In this document: in pieces, positions 20,651 through 32,852 of the stretch
Layout: the number at the start of each line of letters is the position of its first letter
How positions within the stretch are numbered: the stretch's first letter is position 1
From: Steromphala cineraria
Taxonomy: Eukaryota > Mollusca > Gastropoda > Trochida > Trochidae
Length of the DNA stretch: 64,000 nt
Reading direction: 5' to 3'
NCBI GenBank assembly: GCA_916613615.1
Contig: OU744732.1
Location: forward strand, 26,608,673 to 26,672,672
Translations under genes and position numbers: made by a program
Notes under the pieces: model-generated
Told to the model about the DNA's origin: nothing
Seen by the model: only the letters and a program-made list of their open reading frames with translations
Database searches by the model: none

Positions 20651-22629
20651 TTTCTTATGTTTTTCCTCCCTAGATGTTCTCTTGATATTTTCAATTGTAA
20701 CCAAAAGAAACATATATAAAGATATGAAACCAAAATATTCTACCTGTAGGTTATTTAAAGTATATTTGATTGTAGCAATATTTCATACTCTCTGATAAGT
20801 TTTTTATTCTCTTTGGTGAAAGGTTCACAAAAACATATATAACAATATATATACGTTAACAATCCAATATAAATCACATTGGTTGACGAAACAGATATGT
20901 TATATATCGTCATCTTTAACAATAAACGTGTTTACCCAATTGAGAAATGTAAAAGATGCAGATTTTTTAAATGAGATCTATTTAGGATTTAAAATCTTAT
21001 TTATTGGATAATAAAGTATTCATAAATTCAGATATAAGTTATGATTTCATTCCAACGAAGCAAATTTTAATAAATACTTTTCGATATGTTCCTTTTAAAG
21101 CAGGGATAGGTATTTTCATAATATATGTGTACATTGTACATTTCTGTGGAAATACAACTGTAGATATGAGTACATTCATCAAAAGCAGAGCATTGTAGGA
21201 AAAGGTGATCTGATGTCCTGATGAAAGTCTAGGAAAACTAGGTATCGGAAGTAAGTTGCTGTTCAATGATAAGTCTTTTATGCTTAACAGTCTTGTGTGA
21301 GAAAATGTCTATCAAAATGTTTAATCGCAGTAATGTTATAACTAAATGTTATGACTTAATGGTATTCGAATGACATGGTTGGATTGAAAATATGGTATCA
21401 TGTATACAAAAGTGATAGAAAGCCTTGTATGATTTTAATGGAGAATGCATTTGGGAGGAGTGTATTCTTGAAGATAAACCAGCCCAAATTTGTATATATG
21501 AATTGACTACGGCTTTAACATACACATTAATAAACTTTGATCTGTTGAAAATGCAAAACATTTCATTTCAAGTTGTTAAAATTGTAAACATAAAATGATT
21601 TGTTACTTGATAAAACAAGATGTAACACCTTTATGTAGTGCATCTTTTATCTTCAAATAGTGCATGATAATTGATAATGTGTAAGTACAAAAAGGGCACT
21701 TTTTTCAGTCAGGGCACCAAGTAAAATGATTCAGTTCAAACTGTTTGTAGTCCAACTGAACCTATTATAGTACACAAGTCCCACACCTGTTTATCCTACA
21801 ATCGTATACTTTTGTAAGTAATGGGGCAATGCAGTGAGCAAAGACATTATAAGTGAAGCGATCTGCTATTCGATTCACCAAAGAGCCCATTTATTTTGAC
21901 GTCGTCTCATTAAAGAGCAATTGCAGACCAATTTCCCTGTTTTTCATTGTATAATGAATATGATACAATAAATACTTTCATTAGTCACGTTCTTAGCCAA
22001 TTTGATTTGAAGAGATTGATTATAAATGATCAGTCAAGGAAAACAGGTCGTTTTTAAGTTAAATAATGTGGACAACACAGTACTGCGCATGTCTTACAAT
22101 CAAGATCTCAAGTTCAGCATTTAAAAAAAAGTAAATCCTCTTTATTAATTCATGAAGCCAAATCATGCTCTTTTGATACTGCTTTATATATCGCTTTGCC
22201 ACTCAGTTGATTTTGTCTTTTAGTTGAAAATATTAGAGCTCGAACTTTCTGTTAATCAGCTTTACAATGAGCGTGTATTGAAACCAGGCTTTGATAACGA
22301 CTGTTGCGAACTTATTACACTTACACCTTGGTATTGACTCTCCCAAGCGTAGTTAAAAGAAGTGAGATAAATGCACAATGGAATGTTGACAACGCTCATA
22401 TTACACGTTTCATGTCTAATTCACTTTAGGGTAATTAAACAGAAAGCATTTTCAAATGTGCAGCATGTACTTTGTTTAAGAATAATAATCTATTAGAAAA
22501 AATATCATAGGTAATATTCATTCATGTTCGATTTCAATAACTTAGTAAGTGAATATCAGGGAGATCATTCAGATATTGTGTACATAGTATCCAAATATGA
22601 TTTTAGACCTAGAGCGAATGGTAATGGAC

Positions 22630-22760
22630 TATTTGAGGACAGAGCGGCCTGATTGAATCTGTTGCTTAGTAATTGAGAACGAGCACCTAAGTGTTACTGT
22701 CTGAAACGTCATGTGCTCTCAAGAAGATTGTGTATTCTCTGACAGGCCGGATATGCTCAG
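22630..22760 (-). other. Block R, copy b of unit II (interrupted)
   Basis: Minus frame reads EHIRPVREYTIFLRAHDVSD before TAG. The counterpart at 35.87 kb has the same TAG in the same place, so the stop predates the duplication of the unit. Confidence 0.4.
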
Positions 22761-24238
22761 GAAAATGTTTCACTAACTTAGAGGATAAGTGTCCTTAGGT
22801 TAAATTGACTTATTGTGGGTACAAAATCTTGAACGATGATGTTTTTCAGGCCTATTTTTCAATATCACTTAAATCTATACCTATCACTACAATAAATATA
22901 TACAATAGAACAGTATGGAAGCAACCGGACACTTATGGAATGAGAAGAAACCTGACACCAGAAGAAGAGTGAATTTAAGAAAACGCAAGGAGTTGTATAT
23001 ATGTCACCGTGACAAAACATTATAAAGTTGTAATTTGATATTCTGTTCGAAAGATTTATGGCATTGCAAAGACGACTTATGGTATTGCAAAGACGATTTA
23101 TGGCATTACAAAGACAAAATGTCAGGCAGAATAATGATTTAGAAAAGAGAGTTAAATGGCGTTATAAGATATCATTAAATGTAAAGTGTACTTACCTCAA
23201 TGTGAAAGGCTGTAGAATCAAACGTTAAGTCATGCTTTTGTCAAAAATGATAAGGTCAAAATACTTAAAATACAATTCCTGATATTTGAGTTTAAATAAT
23301 TGCAACTATTCATCACAGTATGCATTCCTTCACAGAAACAGTAACAATGAAACAATCTTTCAAATTCTCAACCTTAATATTTTTGTTTCTAGCATTTCTG
23401 TTTGAATTGTTCAAACAATGGAACTAGTTGTTAAGCTTACTTTCAGAAGCGATGATACAAAAGTTAATATGCGTGTATTGTTTTTTAGACTAATAGGGCA
23501 TTAATGTCTTACTTACTTTATAATTACTTCTTCCCTGAGATTATTGGCAATGCAAAAGCAACTATGACAGGCATTTTAGTTTCATTCATCACTTAAGTCC
23601 ATGAAAATGTCAAGTGTTACATTACAACAATTTCGACCCCTTACTCGTTGATCTTTCTACTCTCTTTTGATTGGCTAAACGAAGTCCAAGCTAGTAAAGG
23701 AAAAGTTCATGATCAACAGCTTTACTTTCAAGAGGTTAACATATCAAGGAACGATCACCAGCGAGAAATCTTCCATTCTCTCAATGAAAACTTAAAGAAA
23801 TCATGTTAAAGACAATTTGAGTTGATAACATCCTTAATACTCGAGAAAAATAAGTGAGTGATAGTGAATATTCAATACCAGTATAAATTTCATATGCTTA
23901 TCTTTGAAATAAGAGAGGAGTTATCAACAGCTAGACTCAGGTGTTAGAGACGCTATCGACATGGCCGAAGACAGAGCTCCATATCAAAAACAAGGAGGAA
24001 TTCTTTGACCTCACACTTCAACATTAATTTCAATATTGTTAATAGACTGCCCTTCACAAATCTTAGTGCCTTGGTTTCATCTTTGTGAGTCATATCATTT
24101 TTGAAATGAGATAGTTCTTTACTTTAAAAATCTGTTACATATTATATTTTCATGTATAGTTTAAGTTGAATTATCATGATTTTTAGATTAAAGCAAAAAG
24201 CTCCTGTGTTGTGTTCAAATGTCTAATAGAATATGGGG

Positions 24239-24372
24239 TTACTTAAAGGACTGTGTGGGTTTATACAGCTGATTTGAATGGGTCACTAAGTAGTTGAGTG
24301 CCAGAATGGAAAGCTCTTCATCGGAAATGCCTTGTCCTGTGAAGTGCATGGGCTTTCGCTGACAGGTCTGGT
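24239..24372 (-). other. Block R, copy c of unit II (open minus frame)
   Basis: After TTTTGCTGAACAG the minus frame is open for 43 codons: QTCQRKPMHFTGQGISDEEL then SILALNYLVTHSNQLYKP, ending TAA at 24,239-24,241. It differs from the unit III copy by about six bases in 130, fewer than in the flanks (about 12-15 percent). A plus frame (ECQNGKLFIGNALS...) is also open in both copies, so the coding strand is not settled. Confidence 0.45.
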
Positions 24373-25762
24373 CTGTTCAGCAAAAGGTTAAGAGGGTCAC
24401 ACTGATCTTGACAGTAACTGTGTCTTATAGGGGCATTGACACTACAGAAATATATATTGCTAGATATGTTTTCCAATAAATAATAGTTTAAAACAATGAT
24501 GAATCTTAACTTAAACGCTTCAGCCATTACTTGGCCTGTGAAATGAATTAATATTCAATTTGAAGGTACACTAAAATTTATTATTAAAAATTTAAATTTA
24601 AATGTAAAGAATTCACAATGATGCTTCAATCATATACATGTACACGATATCAATTCTTATTATATTATTTCAAGTCATGGGCAGCTGTTTATAGTAATTA
24701 CGAAATGAATTTCACTAATATAGATATGAATGCAAGTTAACTGATGGAGTATCAATTTCATTTATGACCTTTTTATACTCTATTGGGAAAATAAGTCATT
24801 GAAAAAAACTCTTAAAGAAGAATATCAGAGTTACCTGAGTAATATCATCTCTGACACAGTGGCAAGAATTACACAACTGATATAATTTGATAGATGACGT
24901 CTCATTCTCCTTTTACGTAAAAAGATTTCCAATTCATTCATTGCTGTTTGGCAAAGTAAAACATATCAATTCACCGTTCAAAGGTATGAGGTTATACGTG
25001 TCACTGCACACATGGAAATTGGCAGTTCGCATGAGTTGATTCTCTCTCGTGACATTGTGTTTTACTCTTTCATTGTTTTACAAGGTTTCACCTGAAATCA
25101 TATGTAGGACTTCAATATATGATAAAATGGTTCGATTGCATCCAATTAGGTTTACACATATAAGGTTTCTATGAAATCTGAAACATCGACTACACTTTGG
25201 AAGCTATGTCGTTCTTAAGGCTGATATTTACCAGGTTTTTGTCAAAAAAGTCAAGTTCTATCAACAATGTTTATGTTCTTGTTGCAATGGCTTGCACCAT
25301 CGTTACTCGTAGAATAAAGATAAATTTATGCATCAATCGCCATATCATAAAGTATAAAGTTGATTGAACATTGTGAATATAAAATTCTTTGATAACAATC
25401 GTAAATTGAACATTTGATATAACTCGATGATGTGAAATTTCACCAACTAAGTAATAATCTGTCCAAGTCATACATTGCTGTTTAGCAAACAGCATGATAA
25501 GTAGTCAAGGAAATGTGCTTAATCTGTGTGCTTTTCCGTAGACATTTACAGTTGATTCTCTCTTGAATTTGAAGAGTTTAAGTGTGGACCCTCTGTTACT
25601 ACATTGAAAGGTTTCCTAATATGTTAAAACAATGTTGTGTTTCAATACATGATTGACTGAATGTGTCACTAAGAGAGAGGCTATGTTTATGAGTTTACAA
25701 TCTTCCACGTGATAAACAATAATCGGATTTACGTTACATAAGTGGACAGAAGTGTCATCTCT

Positions 25763-25957
25763 TTAGACTCTACCATCCTTAATGTATGATAATAATATGC
25801 TTAGCGACATCAGTAATGGGATGATAAGTGTGATGGAATCTCTGGAATTTATAAAATCCCTGCATAAGTAGTCAAGTGTGGGAACTAAAGATGTGTTCCT
25901 TAGATGCGTTAGGCCTAGTAAATGTCTCATCATTAGCGTGGGAATGAGATGACCGTA
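25763..25957 (-). other. Block R, copy d of unit II; frame with membrane-like segment
   Basis: A 64-codon minus frame contains NTSLVPTLDYLCRDFINSRD followed by the hydrophobic SITLIIPLLMSLSILLSYI and a short KDGRV tail before TAA at 25,763-25,765. The hydrophobic stretch is long enough for a membrane helix but is not kept in the unit III copy, which argues against function. Confidence 0.35.
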
Positions 25958-26901
25958 TCATCGTGTCGTTCACTCTGTCTATTGCATGTCAATGTGTCAT
26001 AAAAATGCAAGTTACATATTTAAGTAAACATGTTCAAGACAAATGACTTGTAACCCAAAATATTTAAATGGATGCTTGTCTTGAACATAATTTTGCGTTT
26101 TCGATAATCAAGTTGACCTGTTCCACTCATATCTGCTAAAACTGTCATTCTTTCTGTTTTAAACCTAGCAAATTATAAGTTGGTAATAAAGCTAAAGTGG
26201 CAACACATAGTGGGGATAAAAGTGAGTGAAGTGAAGGATGTTCAATTATAAATACCAAGAATATCGCAAGAACGAACACATAAGATCTTTGCATCGATAC
26301 AAGAAATCAGTGCCAAGACAAACAACTGCTTCTCCGTTTTTATTTCATAAGAGTAATTGTAGTCACCATTACCATTTGTAAAAAATGGCTTCATATTGTG
26401 AGCAGGGAACATTAACGAGGATAACCTGCAATCTGTTTAGCATTATTAACTGATTAGGCCTACAGATGCTTCCGTAAAAAGGAAAAGGGAGCACATTGTG
26501 AAGTTCTTTATCACTATATCCAGTGAAGAATACAATGTATCCTCCTTCAATATTCATAAACAAGACCAATAACTGCGTTGGTTTGTGATTAGCAAGCCGT
26601 TGAGATATTACTTCCCGGAACGTGATATGCCACTATAAATACTTGAAAAACTACAAAAGTCTCCAGGAACGTGGATGTTGGTTGTCAGAATTGAAAACAA
26701 TACGGCTCTTAAAGGATTTGTTTACAATAGTAATGTTAATCATTTTCAGATAAATCACAATAACCTTTTAAATACAGATGGTCACTTTCTTTCTAAATAG
26801 TGTTCTGGGTTAAGCGAGTGCAAAATAGAGATTAGTACCCAAGCAGAGATGTCATATTGTTATTGCTTATGTTATCGCACATTAGTCATTGATAGTTTTA
26901 T

Positions 26902-27110
26902 AGGTGAGGTGATTTTGGGTTTATTGCCGCTTTCAAGAGTATTTCACTTAAATAGCGACTGCTAGTATTATTGTAAGGAGAAAGCCCGCAACACAATTGT
27001 GGCTATGCATTGCGGTGAAACCTGCGAGCATCGTCTTGAACTAGCGAACCATGGGTGGTACTACGCTGAAATTCCTGAAAAACCTGACTGAATGTAGAAC
27101 AGTTATCTAC
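26902..27110 (-). mobile_element. SINE copy, 5'-truncated
   Basis: Shares the body of the SINE at 10,786-11,105 (TTGCCGCTTTCAAGAGTATT, AAGCCCGCAACAC, GCATTGCGGTGAAACCTGCG) but stops before the tRNA-like head, as expected of an incomplete retroposition. Confidence 0.85.
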
Positions 27111-28105
27111 TTAAAACAAAGATACAAAAATCAATGAACTGCGAAAGGCATATAAATATCCCTTCATAAAAGACCAAGTTTTCTGGAAAAAACTAATCGT
27201 AAACAAATATGAGTGTTCTCAAGGGTTGATCAATGGAAAATTCAATATGGAGTATACATGTATATAACGGTTAAATGGTTATATAATTGATATTCGATAC
27301 GATCTTTAATGTGGAGGTACATCATAATTCTCAATTACAAAATATTCATGCATACCTAATTATTTGTCTTTGTTCATAATTAGTCTTTCCCAAAGAATGT
27401 GTACTAATCAATGTGTTCAGAAATTGTGCGATTTTCTCTTTGACAACGAATCACATAAAGACAAACCAGTTATCCTTACTTTCTTACCTAAAAGAGAAAT
27501 GTTTTTGATAATGATATTCAGCCATATCAAGGCATTGGCTGGATATATAGACTGAAATCCTTACTGTGATCTTGTCTCTGTTAAAAGGATTTTCTTATTC
27601 CAACCTGATATACATGTAATTGATTCTCAAAAACAGAAATGACTGGAGGGTTGTAAAAGAATCCTCATATTTGTCCCCATCAGAAACAATACTTATCAGA
27701 AATTGCGGTGTCTGTTTAAAAATATCAATTGTCCAAGCAAGTAACATTCCTCAAGTGTAATTATTTGTTTCAATATTGACAAAATGAGAATCTTGAATTA
27801 TCACTATGTAAAGTTAAATTGATTTTACCTACATGTATGAATTGGTGAAATTATCAAATACTTGATGATAATTATCAGGCGCAAGCAGATCCTATGTACT
27901 ATCTTGTATGCATCACTTAATTATCAATTTTTTTTAAGGTAATTAGGAAAGTGATAGAAGTTCATTTGTAAGCAGCTTAGATCTTACTAAGTGGAACAAT
28001 ACCAGTTTGATATGCACACCAAATCTTGTTTATGAAACATTTTAATTAAGAAAACATTTGGGAATTTCTTTTAGAATATTGTAGGCCACCAACATACTTA
28101 GCTTT
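27111..28105. other. No supported gene
   Basis: A 63-codon plus frame at 27,364-27,555 has no recognisable domain. Confidence 0.4.
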
Positions 28106-28109
28106 CAAG

Positions 28110-28900
28110 TCCAATTTCAAATAGCCATCTTATTGAAAGCTTTGCATCTTGAGTGGTCGTTTCATTAAAGTTCACCGTCTTACCAAAGTATCAACAAGCA
28201 GCTCAAACTTTTGCAATCAATATTTCAATTTAAATAAATTTGAATTTCTCATTCCATCAATTTTCAAGTAGATCCAAGCAAACATTATATCCTTTCGAAT
28301 CAATAACCACAGGAAAAGAAAGAAAGCAGTTATATGAGTAACATATAAAAAAAATACATGTACATTTTTAACATGATTAATTTGCGTTTTTGTTTCTGAA
28401 ATGTGTACAATAAATGATTTTTTTTTATAATGTACAAGCTATTTTGCTGATTTCAAATACCATGAAATATGAGAATTTGAGCCATATATCCAGCGAATCG
28501 GTAAAGGTATTTGGCTGTTAATTGATTTTTATTATAAACAACTATTAGTAAAGTAAAAATACAATTTTAGTAAAGAATATTGTGATGCGACATATTTTAG
28601 CAAAAACATCTTGCTGTTGTGAAAAAAGGTGTCTGTCTATTTCAGAATGATCAATAGATTGCTCTTAAAGCAGATATTTTCCTTTTGATTTAGTAAACAC
28701 ATTTGATATTGCCTAATTTCCAAATTGATACGTATATACACGTATATGTGAACGTTAAATAAGAATTTTTATATTGCCAGGTGCTGTTGAAAAAGCATTT
28801 TAAAAATGTCTGTAAAGACACGATTAGAATGTTCTCTTCAATCTAAACAAATGTTAATGTTAAAAACAAAATTAGAATAGTATAATATGATTCATATGAC
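28110..28900. repeat. Uninterrupted copy of the 11.40-11.58 plus 14.30-14.90 kb segment
   Basis: Here the two parts are contiguous at 28,290, giving an approximate pre-insertion state for the 2.7-kb block at 11,586-14,299. Confidence 0.7.
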
Positions 28901-29495
28901 AACTTAACGAAATACTATATTCACCAATACATGTATTTACTATTGACTAAATAAGTCCAATTTAAATAAAACACATGCTGCAGAAAAGGAAAATCAAGCT
29001 TTCAAAAAATGTTAACAGTTAAACAGACCGTTGATTGGCAGCTGTAGATACACATCTAGGAATGAATCAAACAGGATTGTAAGTTATATACCTCCGCACA
29101 ACAAAATGAGACGATTTTAGATTAACTGTATTTATTAAATATTTGACATTAACTTCTGAAATTTGGAATAGATTTAGATGATTCGTATACAAATTGTTTG
29201 AAATAAGCTGAAACTCAATCAGTCTATTTCACGATAGAGACAGTGAAATCTGCTTAAACATAGATTTTTTCAAATACTCTGTTGGTTCTTAAAACAACTT
29301 GTGCAAAGTTTAATGTTACAAATTTATACTTAATCATTCGCTTAGCAACTTAAGGGTTATCTTGAAAACTACGCGGAATCAATAACTTGTATGTTAACAC
29401 AAGTAATTTGGTCATGTTTTTTTAACATGTAGATATGGTCTTCAGCCTGTTGCATAACAAAAAGAATTTACACTTTGTCAAATATTTGTGTTCAG

Positions 29496-29733
29496 CAACC
29501 TATCACATAAAAACATATTTAAAGTTAAATATCAAGCTGATGGCATTTTACTTGTCTCTTCTCAAATTTTAAGTATTCATATTACATTTGTTCATAAATA
29601 CAATCTTTATACAATGAACTTTTCTTATTCATTGCAATTAATGGACAATAAAAATGACTCTCATATTGTTATAGAATTGGTCGAATTAACCAAGAAACGT
29701 TTGACTTTAACTGTAGTAAATGAAAAACGATTT
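29496..29733 (+). CDS. Candidate exon of a TNF-family (TNF homology) domain
   Basis: A good acceptor (TTTGTCAAATATTTGTGTTCAG) ends at 29,495. After one base, 79 codons are open to TGA at 29,734. The order of features fits a TNF homology domain: NIFKVKYQADGILLVSSQI (strand plus the GxYxVxSQ core, with Leu in place of Tyr), then a stretch in the position of the receptor-facing loops, then VIELVELTKKRLTLTVVNEK (the L-x-x-GD-x-L-x-V-x-V block, with KK for GD). The final YFGxF strand is missing, so another exon or decay is needed. TNF ligands are type II membrane cytokines. A related C1q-type fold is an alternative. An inverted, stop-containing relative lies at 31,470-31,720. Confidence 0.45.
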
Positions 29734-29749
29734 TGAACTTTTTGTACAA

Positions 29750-30925
29750 AATCGAAATTTCATTCATCCCTAATTGCAAATGTGCAATCACCTGGTATCA
29801 CCGTATTCAGGTACCCAGTCTACATCTACAGCTGGATGAACTGCGTGCAAAGTGGATGACGACTTCACCGCATACCTAAAGTATTTGTCTAGAAAAGAAT
29901 TATTAGCTTAGTAAAATCATCTTTCAGCAGCAGAGAGAGCACGTCGGAACAATATGACGCAAATGAGAGGGAAAATAGTCCAAAGACTTGCTTGATGACC
30001 TCAGAAGATTTTGTTTTATGACTTCATTGATTCTTCAGGGTAATTCACTATCTGTTATTTAAAGAATTCATTCTCCCCTCAAATAGGATCATTTGGTATT
30101 ATCATACCTTTCAATGAATTTCACATTCTCAATAATAACATTTTCTTTTTCATCAATCTCCAAATGTTTACGGAATACCATTTATATATCCAGTTATATC
30201 AACATTTCAACAAAAGAAAGTGCAAGGTGTATAAAAAGCACAAAGTCCAAAACACCTATATGTATTATTTAGGAATGTTTCAACAAATATACGATATGAT
30301 GTGTTATTTCATTATAAAGGGATATAAACAATTTCGTTCTAATTGAATTGGCTCATGACATTTCAAGAACTGAAAAGGATCCACTTGTAAAAAGACTTGT
30401 TTGCCAAAAGCGGCATGTTTGCAGACCTATTAGAGTACATGTAACTTAACCCATCAGTGAATCCAATAATGATATTAAAAAATGCAAAAATAGATATTTA
30501 GAAATTTCTAGCTGACTTTCTTAGCTGACTTCAATGAAAGAAGGTAAATAGAATATAAACGTCCTTAAATATTGGGGATGACAAAATCAATATGAGTCAA
30601 CAAAGAAAAAATACAAAATGACATTGGTCATCGTTCAGTATCTATACTATCAATCATGAAAAGTAACTAAGCTGATTAATTCTAAATATATGTCTTTTAC
30701 ATGTATGTCAGTTATGTGATTAACTATTTTGTGATATATTTTTTGCAAGATTTAAACTGGAGGGTTGCTGAATTTTGTAATTCAGTTACCAAAAATGGTG
30801 TTAAGATATCGAAATGTTAAGTTTTAGATCTGTAACACTCTTTATCAGCATTTCGTACTAAGGAAAATACATATATACTGAAAGCTTTTGGAATAAAACA
30901 CTGATAAGTACAGTAAATAGGTTGA
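29750..30925. other. No supported gene
   Basis: Spacer between the two inverted segments; a lysine-rich 60-codon plus frame at 30,164 looks like chance. Confidence 0.4.
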
Positions 30926-30929
30926 ACAT

Positions 30930-31440
30930 CAATCATCACCATTAAGGTTATACCTTTACAATGGACAAAGAAGATATCCCTGTAGACTCGTCCACACAGA
31001 TTAATGAATTGTCTCTGTTTAGGAAGGCGGGAAAGTAAAAAGGAAACGGCCTAGCACTGATGGATGGTCACTTCTTAGACACAATGCATCCTGCCTACAT
31101 TTATGAAAGATACTCCACCATTTCCTGCGTTCTCTCTCTCTATTAGAATCATCCATTTCCTGCTTTATCTCAATTAGATACCTATATGTTACAATTGACA
31201 TCGTCAAAGTGTACATGAGTGTATTTTTGCAGTAGTTGTCTTTGAACAAACATTTTCATGCTATCAAATGATATCAAGAACATGGTGGGAATCTGACAAT
31301 CACAACTGTTGTTCAATTCCAATTCTGAAAGACAGTCCAGTTCATCTAATTTACGAGTGCATTTGTTGTGATTGTGTCAGGTTTATGGTGGCATATCACG
31401 TTTCAGGAAATTATGATAAAACAAAGCCTTAAGTAGTTTT
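30930..31440 (-). repeat. Inverted copy of 16.50-17.02 kb
   Basis: Contains T4 and GATTGTGTCAGGTTTATGG..CACGTTTCAGGAAATTATG, the reverse complement of the 16.55-16.61 kb region. Orientation is opposite to T1-T3. Confidence 0.75.
30961..31038. other. Conserved exon-like segment, copy T4 (inverted)
   Basis: Plus strand: ATG and 24 further codons (MDKEDIPVDSSTQINEL, SLFRKAGK) then TAA. Minus strand: pyrimidine tract, CTAAACAG, about 20 open codons, AAAG/GTATAA. Differs from T3 by only a handful of bases although the two are 14 kb apart and inverted. Confidence 0.45.
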
Positions 31441-31469
31441 TGATTAACATTTGTTTGTAAAAGGAAATG

Positions 31470-31720
31470 TAGGGTACAACAAGCTCAAAATCGATTTTCA
31501 TTTATCGCAGTTTAAGTCAAACGTTTCTTGGTCAACTCTACCAATTCCATAACTTTATGAACTTCATTTTTATTTTCCTTTATTGGCAATGAATTGGAAA
31601 AGTTTATTGTATGAGGATTGTATTTATGAAAAAATGTATTATGTATACTAACAATTTCAGAAGAGACAATTAAAATGCCATCAGCTTGTTATTTACCTTT
31701 AAACTTCATTTCTTATATCT
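31470..31720 (-). pseudogene. TNF-like domain exon, minus strand, with stops (unit III)
   Basis: Aligns with 29,496-29,733 over its whole length in one frame: QADGILIVSSEIVSIHNTFF, FHKYNPHTINFSNSLP, ELVELTKKRLT. Two in-frame stops (just before QADG and after KRLT) disable it. It lies directly downstream, on the same strand, of block R copy a, as does the remnant in unit II. Confidence 0.45.
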
Positions 31721-31924
31721 TTGTTGCACTGTGATAAAATATTCTAATAGATACTTTTTTGGTCTTAGTTGCATTAAATCATTCGCCGACATATTTTATA
31801 GCTCTTATAAACAAATAAACTGTAAATAAAACCTGACTTCATGGAAACAGTTAATATGAAGACACTGAAATGCCATAATTTAGTAATCAAAATACGAAGA
31901 AATAATTGTGATTGGTCTGGCAAA

Positions 31925-32060
31925 GACAAAGTAGGCTGCACGTATGATTGATTTACTTGAAATACTTTAGTAAATGAACTGCGTAGCTCTATATTTATAA
32001 AGTATTGTCTCCCAAAGTGAACGGGTATTAGAGACATGTAGGGTTTCATAGAACAAAAGA
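31925..32060 (-). other. Block R, copy a of unit III
   Basis: Part of a 91-codon minus frame (31,774-32,049) reading IPVHFGRQYFINIELRSSFT and on. RSSFTK matches copy 1 at 15.4 kb. The frame remains open toward the TNF-like pseudogene but shifts before it. Confidence 0.4.
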
Positions 32061-32852
32061 TATATACATAGATTATATTTCTGATTTATTCTATCTTGCA
32101 ACCTTTTTGTGCATATTTATACACAGTTTTCCTCCCTAGATGTACTTTGGTATTGTCTTTATTGTCTTTCTATTGTACCCCTTTATTGTCCAGTATCGTC
32201 ATTTTTGTGTATAAACAAATGTAAGTTCAATATTGTAAAGTGTGCGTTTGCAATGATTGTATCATGTATTCACAGTTAGTATTTGAGAATGCATTTGGGA
32301 GGAGTATATTCTTGAAAAAAAACAGGCCAAAATTTGAATATATAAATTGTATTATACAAATTAATAAACTGTGTTGTGTTGAACACTGAAATTTCTTTCC
32401 AGCTGTAAAAAGTGTAACCATACAACGATGCATTACTTCATTAGACAAGAGGTCACACCTTTATGTAATGCATCTCCTATCTTTATATAATGCATGATAA
32501 TTGATAACTTGTAAGTACAAAACAGACACTTTTTCTAGTCAAAGCAACAAGGACAATCATTCAGTTCAAACGCTTCTTAGTCCAACTGAACCCATTACAG
32601 TACACAAGTGCCACTCTTGTTTATCTTACAATCTAAACCTTTGTAACTAATTTGACAATGCACTGAGCAAAGACATTATAAGTGAACCGACCTACTATTC
32701 GATTTACCCAAGAGCCCATATATTTTGATGATGTCTCCTTAAAGAGCAATTGCAAACCATTTCCCTGTTTTTTCTTTGATAAATGAACATGACAGTATGA
32801 AAATTTTCATCAGTCACGTTCTTAGCCGATTTAATACATTGATTATATAGTA

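Larger units (their letters stand above)
20430..26810. repeat. Repeat unit II (6.4 kb)
   Basis: Direct copy of 31,860-40,430 (unit III) in the same order; the size difference is mainly the 2.49-kb insertion at 32,853 and about 430 bp near 39.7-40.15 kb, present in III but missing here. Contains four copies of block R and the TNF-like remnant at its left edge. Identity looks roughly 85-90 percent by eye. Confidence 0.85.
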
